NCBI GenBank assembly: GCA_036877525.1
Contig: JAZGTH010000011.1
Coordinates: 3,470,001-3,534,000, forward strand
Origin: Chromobotia macracanthus
Taxonomy: Eukaryota > Chordata > Actinopteri > Cypriniformes > Botiidae
Length of the DNA: 64,000 nucleotides
Direction: 5' to 3'
The first letter of the stretch is position 1; every line of letters starts with the position of its first letter. Both the position numbers and the translations under genes were made by a program. The notes under the pieces are model-generated. The model was not told the origin of the DNA, searched no databases, and was given only the letters and a program-made list of their open reading frames with translations. Positions 33,067-44,700 of this stretch are shown one piece after another.

Positions 33067-34654
33067 CATTTGTGTAAGAAACACTCAATGGGCTAATGAA
33101 TCAGGTAATATTATTCATCTGTGATGTACGTGTTATGATTTAGATCTGTTTGGACTCTGCAGTAACTGGATCATTTTGGACCTTGTACACTATAGCACTT
33201 TAGATGGTATCCAACCTCTCTAAATTATTCTTGACGTATGACGGGCTTATGAGAACCTTTAACGTGAAGTTTCTTTGAGGGTTTGAGCTGAGGTTGGGTA
33301 CGCATATTGACTTTGTGAAGGAGCAGAAAATAGTATGAATGGAATGGTAATATAATGCTTTACTGTATGCATGTATTCCTTACCTACATGCATGTACACC
33401 CCATATGCATTTAACCCGAGGCCAATATAAAGATAAACAAAGAGTTGCATGACTACAATACAGTGGAATGTTGGCTCATGTTAGATGCTGAGCTGAAATG
33501 ACGCTTCAGCATTTTGGAGAACAGGAAATCAGATCGGTGAAATGTTCATTGCATTATGATGAAAAGAGAGCGAGAGATTTTCCAGATTTCTCTGGCATTC
33601 AGGTTTCTTCAGGACAGATTCACATAGTCTTAGTTCATAAGAATTTGTGGTCTTAAAGAGGCAATATTTGTCCCAGACAGTCCTTACGAACAATAGTTAT
33701 ATTTTTGTTTTTTAATAGTACTCCGCATTCCTGATCTTTCATACGAAACAATTTTTTCATCATTACAGTGTTGGTTGTTATTTATGGTGTAGAGCAGCAC
33801 TGTGTTACTGTTATCATGTCAGGGATGAAGTGATCGCATTTAATGATTGTATTCAGAATATTTGTATTTAATAAAAAGTTGCTTAGGTAATAAGGTAAGA
33901 GAGGCTCTGGTGTTCACTCTAAGGTGCTTCTTATATCCATCCATCCTCGTCTGACTTGATTTCGTCTTTCGGGAATTCATTAGACCATTGATAGCTGGAG
34001 AGCAGTGGCAGAGGGTGGCTGTTCACAAGGGGTCCCCCGCCAATGTTGGAGAGATAGGAACTGCCTGACCATTAGACAGTCAATATAGTGCCGCCCTCGT
34101 GGAGAGACATACTTTATCAAGAGAAAGGATGTTTCAAGGGGGAAGTTAATGATTATAATACACACTGCAATGTTAATAAGAAAATAAGAAGATCTTGATT
34201 TATAGATACTGCATGTCCTCTGTGGGATTGGAGCCTGCTTCTCACATCTTACTGCTTAAATTAATTCTGGCTGATTTACTTTTATCACCAGTATCATTAC
34301 AGCACAATCACAATCAGCCTGAACTTTATTTCTTTTATATGGGGTTGATTCATTTGAAGATAATTGTATCAAAAGCTCTTCTGTGGATTAAAAGGCTTGG
34401 CTTAGCAAATGTTGGGCATTTGTATTTTTTCAAAGCTGCATTTGCTAGTACTTCCAATTTCAAACACTTTTCTTAACAGGCACATTAACTCTTGAGCAGT
34501 GAGTTAAATGGAGTGATTTTGCTTCTCCTGCTGTATGTACGTAGCAACAGGTGCAAACTTTGCATATGCTGGAAAATCTGATCTGATGTCTGAGCTGCAG
34601 TAAAATGTTATGATGCAGTGATGTTCTTAAAACAGAGAACTATAGCACTGTCAT

Positions 34655-34921
34655 CCCAGCAAAACATTAGCTTTAAAGTTTTAGGAGTGTTCAAAACATC
34701 CAGTTTTTAGACATTGTATTAACATTTTTGCTTGGTTATAAGAATGTTATTTAAGCAAAATGTTTTTTAATGTTCCACTAAGTTTTTAAAAATAATTTTT
34801 TATATATAACATTAGGAAAGCATTTTACTAACGTTACTTCAAGAATGTTCTTTAATAATGTTGAGAGAACTTTTGGATGACATTAGCCAATGTTCTCAGA
34901 ATGTTCCCGGTCAGCTGGGAT
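34655..34921. mobile_element. MITE of the GTTAGCTGGG family (copy 3)
   Basis: It starts CCCAGCAAAACATTAGC and ends GTTCCCGGTCAGCTGGG, with the internal blocks GTTCAAAACATCCAGTTTTT and TGCTTGGTTATAAGAATG. Confidence 0.75.
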
Positions 34922-36092
34922 ATGACAGGGATTTACAGGTCTATCCACACCCAGCTTGGAACGACCTCAATGAACTTTCACATATTGATTGTACACTTAA
35001 AAATAAATGAAAGCTCATGAATGTGTGGCTTACAGTGTTGGCTGTCTGAAATGTGTGAGCATGTGTGTTACTGTCTGTGTGCATGTGTGAGCTTCTCTAA
35101 TTGAACTTGGGAGTATCATATTTTACACATGGTGAAATGGAAAGCTTCAGGCGTGGCCATCAGGAGTCAGAGAGGGAATGTTTGTTGAGAGGTCACTCTT
35201 GCCTGGATAGTTTGGTATGTATGTATATGTGTGTGTGTGCATGTATGTGAAGTGTTTAGACACACCCTTAGGTCACACTTGGGGGCGGTGGATTATTGTT
35301 AAACATTACACAGAAATGGATAGAACTCTGAACACGCCTAACATGCGTGATCAGGGATATCCTTGGGACAAAAATTAGTTTTGTCTATGTGTCTAGGAAT
35401 GATATAGAAAATGTTTATAATGTATAAATATTTGTGCTCACACACAGAAAAAGTTTGATTGCTCATCTAATGGATTCTCAGTCATTTTAAATGAAAAGTT
35501 TTTCCTTGAATTCAACATGAGAAATGTATAGAAACGGATATATAAGCTAAAATGTTGTAATAAAGTAATAGTATAAAGCTAAAAAGTGAATGTACCACGA
35601 TCATTTGATCTCTGAAATATCTGATCTCTGACTGCAGATTTAGTGTCTGATCACAAATCTGATATACTGTTGAGATCTTCGGAAGATCTGTGTGATTGCC
35701 AGATTCCCTTTTTTTCAGAAAAGGAACAAATCTAATAAGACTTGAGTAAAAGACTTCCTTTGTTTTCCATCTCATCTCATTTCTGTCTATGAGAGACTAT
35801 GAGAGATATTAAAGAAATCTCATTTGATTTTTCATACTTTTCAGTTGTTTTAATGTTTTATTCCATTTCCCCTCGTCCAACCAAATTCCAACAATGAAGT
35901 CTAGAATTCAGCCCATCCCTCAACATCCTTCTCTGACTGTTCTAACAGCTCTCATTGGCCACTGTCAGTCATGTACAGCTGTGGATTAGCTCTATAGTTA
36001 TATAATATTTTAGTATTTAAAGACACATTTCTCCTGTCATTGGGCATCAGTGACAGCCAGTGTGTGAAAACATACTTGGCAATAAAGCCTAT

Positions 36093-36120
36093 TCTATTCT
36101 ATTCTATTCTATTCTATTCT
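36093..36120. repeat. (TTCTA)n pentamer microsatellite
   Basis: Five to six copies of TATTC/TTCTA in a row. Confidence 0.85.
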
Positions 36121-36974
36121 AAAATCAGACCCTCTGCAGGGCCCTACATTAATAAAAGGCACAATTTATAAGATGTATACACTTGTTCAAAAACTGATTT
36201 TTGTTTATTTTTAAGCAAGAAAATTACAGATTGTGGCTTTAATGTATAGTATACTGATTTGAAGTCAAAATGAGGAGATGAAGGCTTGATAAAATCCTTT
36301 GTATCAGACCCATAAGTTAAACGGATAATTAAGCGATTTGATCGTTGACCTGGTCTCTTCCTCTTTGTTCTGGAATTCTGCAGCGAGGAGGTGTTCCTTT
36401 AGAAAAGGGGGAACCAGCCAGTCAATACATTTCCTGCCCAGATCTATAGGTGCCAGATGTTGTCCTATCTCAAGATAAGGACTGTGTCAACATAAAGCAT
36501 TGAAAACGCTCCAAGAAGCAGGAAGTTGGTAAACATTCCGAAGCCCACTTACTCCTAATGGAAATCTCCTGAGGATACATCTTATATAATGGGGGCAGAG
36601 CGGTCACAAGAAATGGCTTTCTGTAGATAAGAGCATGCACCGGTCATGTGATCACGCTATACATTAGCTGTGTTTACTTTTGATTACAACGTTTGGACTT
36701 AACGCTTTCTTGCGAACATCTGTGTCCGATGGATTTCGGAATGATCTTTTATCTCTATGGCACTGGTTTGATAATGTCATGCAGTGATATCATGGAATCA
36801 CTGTTTTTGAGCTAAATATCTCAAAATCAAATACCAGGCTTAGCTTCAAGCTATACCAGTGTTTCCCATTATGAGTAAAGCAAAATTTTTGGGCTTTTGC
36901 CAGTAGACAATTAAATGTGAGAGGAATTTAACCATAAGGGATCTAAGAAAATGATGCTTATGGTATAGCACATC

Positions 36975-37320
36975 AAAAAATTAAAACCCTGTTTTTATCC
37001 TGTGGAAGACAAAAGGAAAGTTTTGAAGAAATTATTTTTCATGCATTTTTAATTGCATTGTGTGATATACAGACGTAAATTTAATCCTGAATACAGGTTA
37101 GATTTAATATAACTTGTAATATTTTTGGTTACCAAAAGTTAGTAGTTATCAGTTATCAGCAACTACCAATTAAATCTTTCTCCCCCTCTCTCTCTTTTTT
37201 GTTTTTTTGGTGGAAGAATGTGAAGAATCTACAAGTTTCGAAGCATACACGGGTATGACACCACGGGTGAGTAAAAGATGAGAGGATTTTTGTTTTTAGG
37301 GGTTAACTATTGCTTTATGT
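36975..37320. mobile_element. Degenerate short DNA element
   Basis: It contains the familiar fish element blocks GTGGAAGACAAAAGGAAAG, GTGGAAGAATGTGAAG and GGGTGAGTAAAAGATGAGAG, ending GGTTAACTATTGCTTTA. It is related to the element at 8193-8695. Apparent splice sites inside it should not be read as a gene. Confidence 0.5.
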
Positions 37321-37559
37321 GAATTATTACTATTATTATAAGTACATCAAACCTGTTCCAAAAGTGAGAGATGATCTTCCACCATCACAGGAAGCTGCAA
37401 GTTAACAGCAGCACGTTCCAAAAACCCTTCTGTGATATTTCTGCTCATTTCAACTGTTCTGGTCTTGACGCTGGGGTAAAGCTACTGCACTTTGCACCCT
37501 GAAAATGACATGCCATCAGAACCAAAGTCCGTCCCATCCTTCATCTGCCTCTCATGCTC

Positions 37560-38280
37560 TGTGACATCATCAGGGATCCTCCTCCTGAAGCCTGAAGCTT
37601 CAGTCTCTCAATCACACTGACATCATCAGACTCTCCAGGGATTCTCCTCCTGAAGCCTGAAGCTTCAGTCTCTCAGTCACACTGTGACATCATCAGACTC
37701 TCCAGGGATCCTCCTCCTGAAGCCTGAAGCTTCAGTCTCTCAATCACACTGTGACATCATCAGACTCTCCAGGGATCCTCCTCCTGAAGCCTGAAGCTTC
37801 AGTCTCTCAGTCACACTGTGACATCATCAGACTCTCCAGGGATCCTCCTCCTGAAGCCTGAAGCTTCAGTCTCTCAATCACACTGACATCATCAGACTCT
37901 CCAGGGATCCTCCTCCTGAAGCCTGAAGCTTCAGTCTCTCAGTCACACTGTGACATCATCAGACTCTCCAGGGATTCTCCTCCTGAAGCCTGAAGCTTCA
38001 GTCTCTCAGTCACACTGTGAGATCATCAGACTCTCCAGGGATCTTCCTCCTGAAGCCTGAAGCTTCAGTCTCTCAGTCACACTGTGACATCATCAGACTC
38101 TCCAGGGATCCTCCTCCTGAAGCCTGAAGCTTCAGTCTCTCAATCACACTGTGACATCATCAGACTCTCCAGGGATCTTCCTCCTGAAGCCTGGAGCTTC
38201 AGTCTCTCAATCACACTGTGACATCATCAGACTCTCCAGGGATCTTCCTCCTGAAGCCTGGAGCTTCAGTCTCTCAATCT
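37560..38280. repeat. 67-bp minisatellite, about 11 copies
   Basis: The unit begins GACATCATCAGACTCTCCAG and contains CTGAAGCCTGAAGCTTCAG, so each copy carries the 12-bp palindrome CTGAAGCTTCAG. Copies vary in CAATCA/CAGTCA, in CC/TT before TCCTCCTG, and by small deletions. Confidence 0.93.
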
Positions 38281-39138
38281 GTTTCTCATTGAGACTATCT
38301 AACCATCAGAGTGAGGTGAGGGAACTCAGTAAACCTCGCAGCTGTGTCAACACACAGACGCCCTCAGAGGCCTGACGGGCAGAGAAAACACCCTGCTGCC
38401 TTGCGTGGGAGTGTGAATGTAGGAGTGTTTAATCTTTGACTTCTCGTGTCACACACACATTGAGAAAAAATAACATCATCATCTAGAAAAATAGATAAAT
38501 GCAGAATTGTACCTCTTTTTTAGCAAAACATGTTTTGATAATATTTGATCCTGGGCATGTACCCTGGTAATACTGTGGTATTTATTCTTTCCAGTGACTA
38601 TTATTAAAAGGTATATTTTATTCCTGCAGTCAGTGTTCTTTTCTGATAATGTACAGTATATTTTTCCTGCCAAAAGGACAGAAATCAATCCATTTCTGTT
38701 TGTACCAAACCCATTTGCCCTTGTTCTGTTTGTTATGGTGGGCTGTGGGGTTATTATGGTTCATTCTTGATTTGTACAACATATTTAGCACGAGGCTGAG
38801 TTTTCCTGTGATTATCAGAGCAGGACTCCACTGTCACTGTCCGACTCCACCTCTGTCATGTGAATATAAATAATGAGATGATATAACTGGTTTCAGGTGG
38901 GAAAATATCAGGACAGTATATGAAGTCATTTGATACAGTAAAAATATGTCAGTGTGTGCTGCGATATAGTATCTGCTTTATAGTAATATAAGTGACACAG
39001 TTTTGAGGCTTGTAAATTTAATTTTAATTCAGTTAGGGTTCCTATACTTAATTTATCTTCTACATGTTAATTTCAAGCAGTGAAATTTGTTTTCTATAAA
39101 TGTATATGACATTGGTATGATATTGTTTTTTTTTTCAC

Positions 39139-39287
39139 ATTTATGCATTTGGCAGATGCTTTTATCCGAAGTGACAGCGCATTCAAGCTATACATTTTTA
39201 TCAGTATGTGTGTTCCTTGGGAATCGAACCCACAACCTTTGCGCTCTTAACACAGTGTTCTACCAATTGAGCTGAAGAAACACTAAG
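39139..39287 (-). mobile_element. tRNA-derived SINE copy
   Basis: Reversed copy: tail ATTTGGCAGATGCTTTTATC, then GGGAATCGAACCCACAACC and the head TTCTACCAATTGAGCTGAAG. Confidence 0.8.
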
Positions 39288-40321
39288 ATGGCTTAATAAA
39301 CTGTAAACCTGTCATTATATATGAAGTTTTAATATGAATATTGTTGCTCTTATTACAATATGCTTTTGTCATATGTGAGTCACTTTAAACAAAAGCATGT
39401 ACTGAATGTCTTGGCTTACACTCTCAGACAAGACCGCAGGCCACACTCGATGTATTTAAGCTCATAATTATTTGAACCACTACTGCTGTGTCTTTATATG
39501 ACCCTGCAAACTATTTTTCTGCTTTATGTTTTTAAATGATAACACCAGCAGAAGAACAGATAATGCAGAAAATTGTTTTTTTAATAGCTTTAAATAAATG
39601 TTGCAGCACGATGGTCTAGAGTATTTGGTCAGGACATTAGTTCTGTTGACAATAAGTGTTGCCATTTTTTTTATTATAAATACTGGTTCAAAATAATTAA
39701 CATTATAAACTATATTTACATAAACGTGTTCGTCTCAGCCGCCGTAGAGTTGACGCGTTCTCTTAAACTGATTATAGAAGAACTCGGGGGGATTTTTGAA
39801 CCCCACCCATATCGCTGCGCTGATGTCGTCATCTTATATGTAGACTAGCTGTTTGCTTAAAGAGCTTTAGAGCCAGACAAATCTTTGCTTGTAAAGGAAT
39901 GAGAGTGAGACCACGTGTCTTTTTGGGTACACCGCATTTCAGCCAAACAAATAAAAAAACTCACAGATCGAAGACACACAAAGATGAGGTTTCTGTTGTA
40001 TTACAAATGAACAGTAGGCTCACCAATTTTCTAAACTTTATTCCTATCTCAAACATACAGTACATCAGTTTTACACAACACTAGAACACTGATCCAAACA
40101 ATATGGCGGAGAAACGGAATGTCACACAACAGGATAATAACAACAAAAGACTATATGCGTCTTTAACGCATATTTTACATATTTATATAAAAACCTTTAA
40201 ACATAATTCAATTCATGGTTTAGTTCAAATGCAGTTTGGCATCAGATTTTAACATTGTTTTCTGTTTTATTGATTTTAATGTTTTCTGAAAGATGTTTTA
40301 GGTTAAGAAACTCATGTTAGA

Positions 40322-40655
40322 AATGTGAGCCGTGTTGGCAAAATGAGTCAAATGAATTTTCAAAACTGAGCTTGTACTTTTTACGTTCACCATTAAAAAC
40401 ATTATATAGGATTTTGTGCTACACCTGTTTGAAGCACCAGTTTTTAAGAAGCAGATATAACTCTGTCATGGATTAAAACAAAGATTTTGGACGGTTCCCT
40501 TCTCAGAAAAGATACCGAGATCATGTTAGATGTTTCGCTTCTATCTGTAGCATTGGGATCACTAGACGAGGGCTTAATGAACTCATTTTTATCAAAACCT
40601 CAAAACGGACCAAAATAAACATTTTTAGCTCAATCTGACTGATGTTGCGAGCATG
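40322..40655. mobile_element. MITE related to the 11069 element
   Basis: The left end AAATGTGAGCCGTGTTGGCA is close to the 11069 terminus, and the internal GAGGGCTTAATGAACTCATTTTT is shared with the fragment at about 43970. The right terminus is degenerate. Confidence 0.6.
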
Positions 40656-41091
40656 TTCCTGTTGTGAGCATTACATATTGAAGTGATTGAACTATATCAC
40701 ATTACAACAGTAATAAACAAAATGGAGTAAAAATACGAGAACGTCCAGGGTCTCGTGACTGCACTTATGACTTCTAATGTTTCCCTTTGTGTTAGGTAGA
40801 ATGTACAGTGTAGTAGCAGATAAAACAGATAAAACGTCAGATTTCATTCAAACGATCAAGTCAGTCATTCCATCCATAAACACTAGTTCTAAATAAAATA
40901 AAAATATTACTAAAAAAGCATAATACTGGTTTACAAAGAACGGTAAAGCTCTAACTTAATTCAGATGTGTCTGATTGAATACTACATTGGTCATGTAACA
41001 GTTAGTCGTGACCCTGAGCACTAGCAGGCTTTGCAATACACATAATGTTTTGAGTTTTAAATTGTGGTTTGTCTGCAGTAATGAAATGGAA

Positions 41092-41097
41092 TTTATT
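41092..41097 (-). terminator. Candidate polyadenylation signal of the CD34-like gene
   Basis: TTTATT on the + strand is AATAAA on the - strand, about 0.68 kb past the stop at 41773. Other AATAAA motifs lie further on. Confidence 0.35.
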
Positions 41098-41772
41098 GAT
41101 TTTCTAATTGATCTTAATGACAACTCAAACTCCCCAGATCATTACTTTGTCACATAATGATATTAACAACATTATACAAGACTGTTAACTAGTCAACTCA
41201 TATTGTACACAAAGGCAAACATGATTTCGGTACACAACTCAGAGGCATGTAGAACACAAACTGTCGCACACAAGAAAACAACTTCCATGGCGTTCCGAGT
41301 GTTTCTGTATAGTATGATTTACAGTCAGCTGGAAGCTGCAAATTTGAGGCCAGAACAGGGACCCTCCCAGTGTCCTAAACCGGCTGCACTCATGGAAGCC
41401 AGCAGTGACTCATGGGAAATGTCCCCCACCCCAACCCGCTCAAGGGTGCACATGGTTATTTTTGCATCATATTCTGATTTAATTGTGTGATGTTCATAAA
41501 TCTCATCATAATTACTGTCATAACTGGCGTCATGATCACCTGCTTTCATAACAAACAAAACTTCTTTTGTCTTTTTGTAAACTGTTTCGTTTAACAATGA
41601 AACACATATTTTTTGGATGTTGCCTAAGTAAAGTGAGGAAGTATTTGACCAATTACAAACAAATGCTCCGAATGAACATTTCTGATTGTATTTACATTAA
41701 AATTGGAGTCTTTAGTTTGTCTCCCTCGGGCCTGCTGAAGGTCAGGAGATTGAGCAGGAGGGAGGGGCTCGC

Positions 41773-44700
41773 TCACATCTCGGTGTCTGCAGTTTTGGTG
41801 GTAGAGTGGCCATTGGTGGCAGCGGGAGGGGTCTGGTCCTTCACTCCTTCTGGGGACTCTCCATTGAGACTGGGCTTCTCCTGAGACTCGGGCTGGTTCA
41901 GAGGGGCCACGGATACGAGAGTGTTGCCCTGGTTCTCCTCATCAGCCATGAAGGTCTCATCAGCCTGCCAGAACACAAGTCATGTTTATTTTAAAGGTTC
42001 AATTGTTTAAAAATGTTATTTCTGAAAGGTTGCTCTGTGGCTCGAGTTTAGTTATGTTTCAATGATCAAGTATTTTGTCTTAGATATTTTAAATGATCAG
42101 AACTATACCATCCACAACATATTTAAATGTGGCCAAAAATATGTGGCCAAAAATGGCCACATTTCTATCTACTATTTCATTAGAAGAATTATAAAGTAAG
42201 GGTAGGTAATTTCAGAGAGGCAAGCAATAGGAATCTAGCTTTAAAAGCATAAGCATAATCCCACTCTCCCTTCAGCGCTCTCTCCAAAGAAAACGCCTCC
42301 TTCAGAACACATAAACGCATACATACATTTGACAGGCAAGTAGGACATCCTATCATTGCATTCGGGCTAAATGCAATAATTGGACGAATGTTTTATGGCT
42401 CAGTGTCTTGTACGGAAGGTACATAAATATATACAAATATTTAGATCACTTAGTGATTTCTATTGGGGTGTGAATAAACTTTTAATAAGCATAACAAATA
42501 ATGTTTCTGGAAATGATTGCATACCCTGCCTTTAAGAGAGACATCTGAGAGGTAAAGTTAATACTTAATTGAGACATAGCCGAGAACTTTACAGCTTAAA
42601 TCACCCACGCTACGAAAGGGCAACGTATGAGAAATAACATTTTGTTTAGGTTTGCTCACAGATGATTACTCACATTTTTATTAATATTCTTATTTTACTA
42701 AAATTGTATTAAATGACATCAGCATGCAACTCGAGGAGCGAGATCTCTACACACACCTTTAAACTACAAACAGAAGATGGGAACTGCTATAAAATCTTTT
42801 TTATTTGATGGCATACATTTTCCGACCGCATCTTCATAGCTAAACCAATAAAGCGCTTTCTGCCTGAAGCAACACGTGGCTTATAAAATCCCCCTGTGTA
42901 AATGTATGGATCAGTATAACACTTTCAATGGTTTTTTTGTGGTAGGCCTCTGTTTGAAGTCTGTTAATGGCTCGCTCCACTGCTGTTTGATCATCTGATG
43001 GTATGTTTAGAAGTTTTGGCAGGAAGATGAAGTTCTTCACCAACATATGCTGTATATGTTTCTGGGTATTAGATAGAGTTTGTGCAACAGAAACCGCTGA
43101 CTAAAATGCTGCCAGTTGTTTTCATTTAGGTTTCAAGCTTGGCAACGCACCTCTACCGAATACCCTGAACTTTAAAATAAAAACAACATGTTTAAAATGA
43201 GAGTCTGATTGTTGAAATCATCAAGTTGGTGAGTTTAGACAGCAGGAGAATAAAACATATGTTGAAATTAGCCAAAACTTACTGAAACAGATTTTGGCTT
43301 TGGAGATCTCGCTGAAGAGAGGGTGGGATCTTATATATTTAAAGCTATGTTGTTATTGCTAACCTCTTCGAAATTGCCAACTCTACCTTTAAATGGCTTG
43401 ACATTATCTATTACCTGTATAACAAAAAACGCCCTCAATAAAGATTTCTTAATGCAGGGTTTTAAGAGAATAAACAGATATAATATAGAGTAAAACATTC
43501 ATGTTTACCATATTAAGAGTCTATGCAATAAAAAGGGTGGGCTAATTTGAGATGCTGGAGTTACTGATCAATGAAACAGGGAAATCTGTGTGTTTGTGCT
43601 GGTACTCACCAGTTTCATGCCTTTAGCTTTGGGTCTTCGATGACATTTGAAGTAATACAGGCCAATAATGAGAGCAGCAAGCAGTAAACCAGTGACCAGA
43701 ACAGACACAAAGACAGCAGGACCAGAAGCGTTCTTATCTTTTCCTTCATTTAGCTGTAGAGAAACACAAACATCAATGATTATACAGATGATTATAATAT
43801 CTGGGTATTTCAAAAGCGTTTTGAACTGTCTTGCATAAATCTGAGCCAGTATATCTGAAGAGAGCAGAAAAAATGTCAGTGGATTATTAAAGTAGAGGAA
43901 AGATTAAGGAAGGTACACCTCTACAAATAATGACTTCTTGTTTAACTGTTATTTGGAGCATTAAGATCGCTACACGAGGGCTTAATGAACTCATTTTTGT
44001 GAAAACCACTTTTGTTTGGCAAACAGCCTTTAACACTTGTGGATACAGTGTGCACACTGTTGCTTCATTGTAATGACTTTTTGGGTATCAGTAAATGAAG
44101 TAACATACTACTAACTAGATGAGTAAAGTTTGTGAACAAACTTGTAGTAGTTTTAAAACTTGAAGTTTTAAATTAGTATATAAGGAAGGAAGAAGGGAGA
44201 TTAAAGTACCGTTAGTAACATAAATGAACATAATGATATTATTCATTGATAAGGAATACATATAAACAAATATGTGTGTAAAAGAATATCTTAAAATGTT
44301 TTTCTATAATGATTTTCTGAACTGTATTGACCAAAATGACCAAAATGTTTCTGACTCTAAATTGTAAATCCATGAGTTCTGACACCCCAAATCTCTTACA
44401 TTTAAAGGTGCAGACTTTTTGGTTATGTTTTGTTTTCCTTCCTCAGTTTTTGTGGAGTCTGGGAACTGAGAAGCTGCAACATTTATTGGCAGGGGAGTCT
44501 GGGACATAGTTGGGCTGATCTGTGTAGTTTCAGCCGAGGTGTCTGATGGAGGTGATGTTGATCCAGGCTGGAGATCACTTTGTTTAGCTGTTGGATAAAG
44601 ATGAAAGATGCTTCATTATCGTTAAAAGATCACGGTCATTTAAACACCAGAGATTCAATGCAGAAACCTTTCCCATCAACTAAAAACAACAACCAAAACA

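Larger units (their letters stand above)
33067..37555. other. Non-coding interval with MITEs
   Basis: No exon is supported. It holds a GTTAGCTGGG MITE (34655-34921), a TTCTA pentamer repeat (36093-36120) and a common fish DNA element (about 36975-37320). Confidence 0.45.

Noticed and set aside
37195..37285. Exon-like segment with donor CGG|GTGAGT
   Set aside because: The sequence matches a common fish DNA element, so the splice signals are probably incidental.
37560..38280. CRISPR-like regular repeats
   Set aside because: The 67-bp units are head-to-tail without unique spacers and the DNA is vertebrate; this is a minisatellite.
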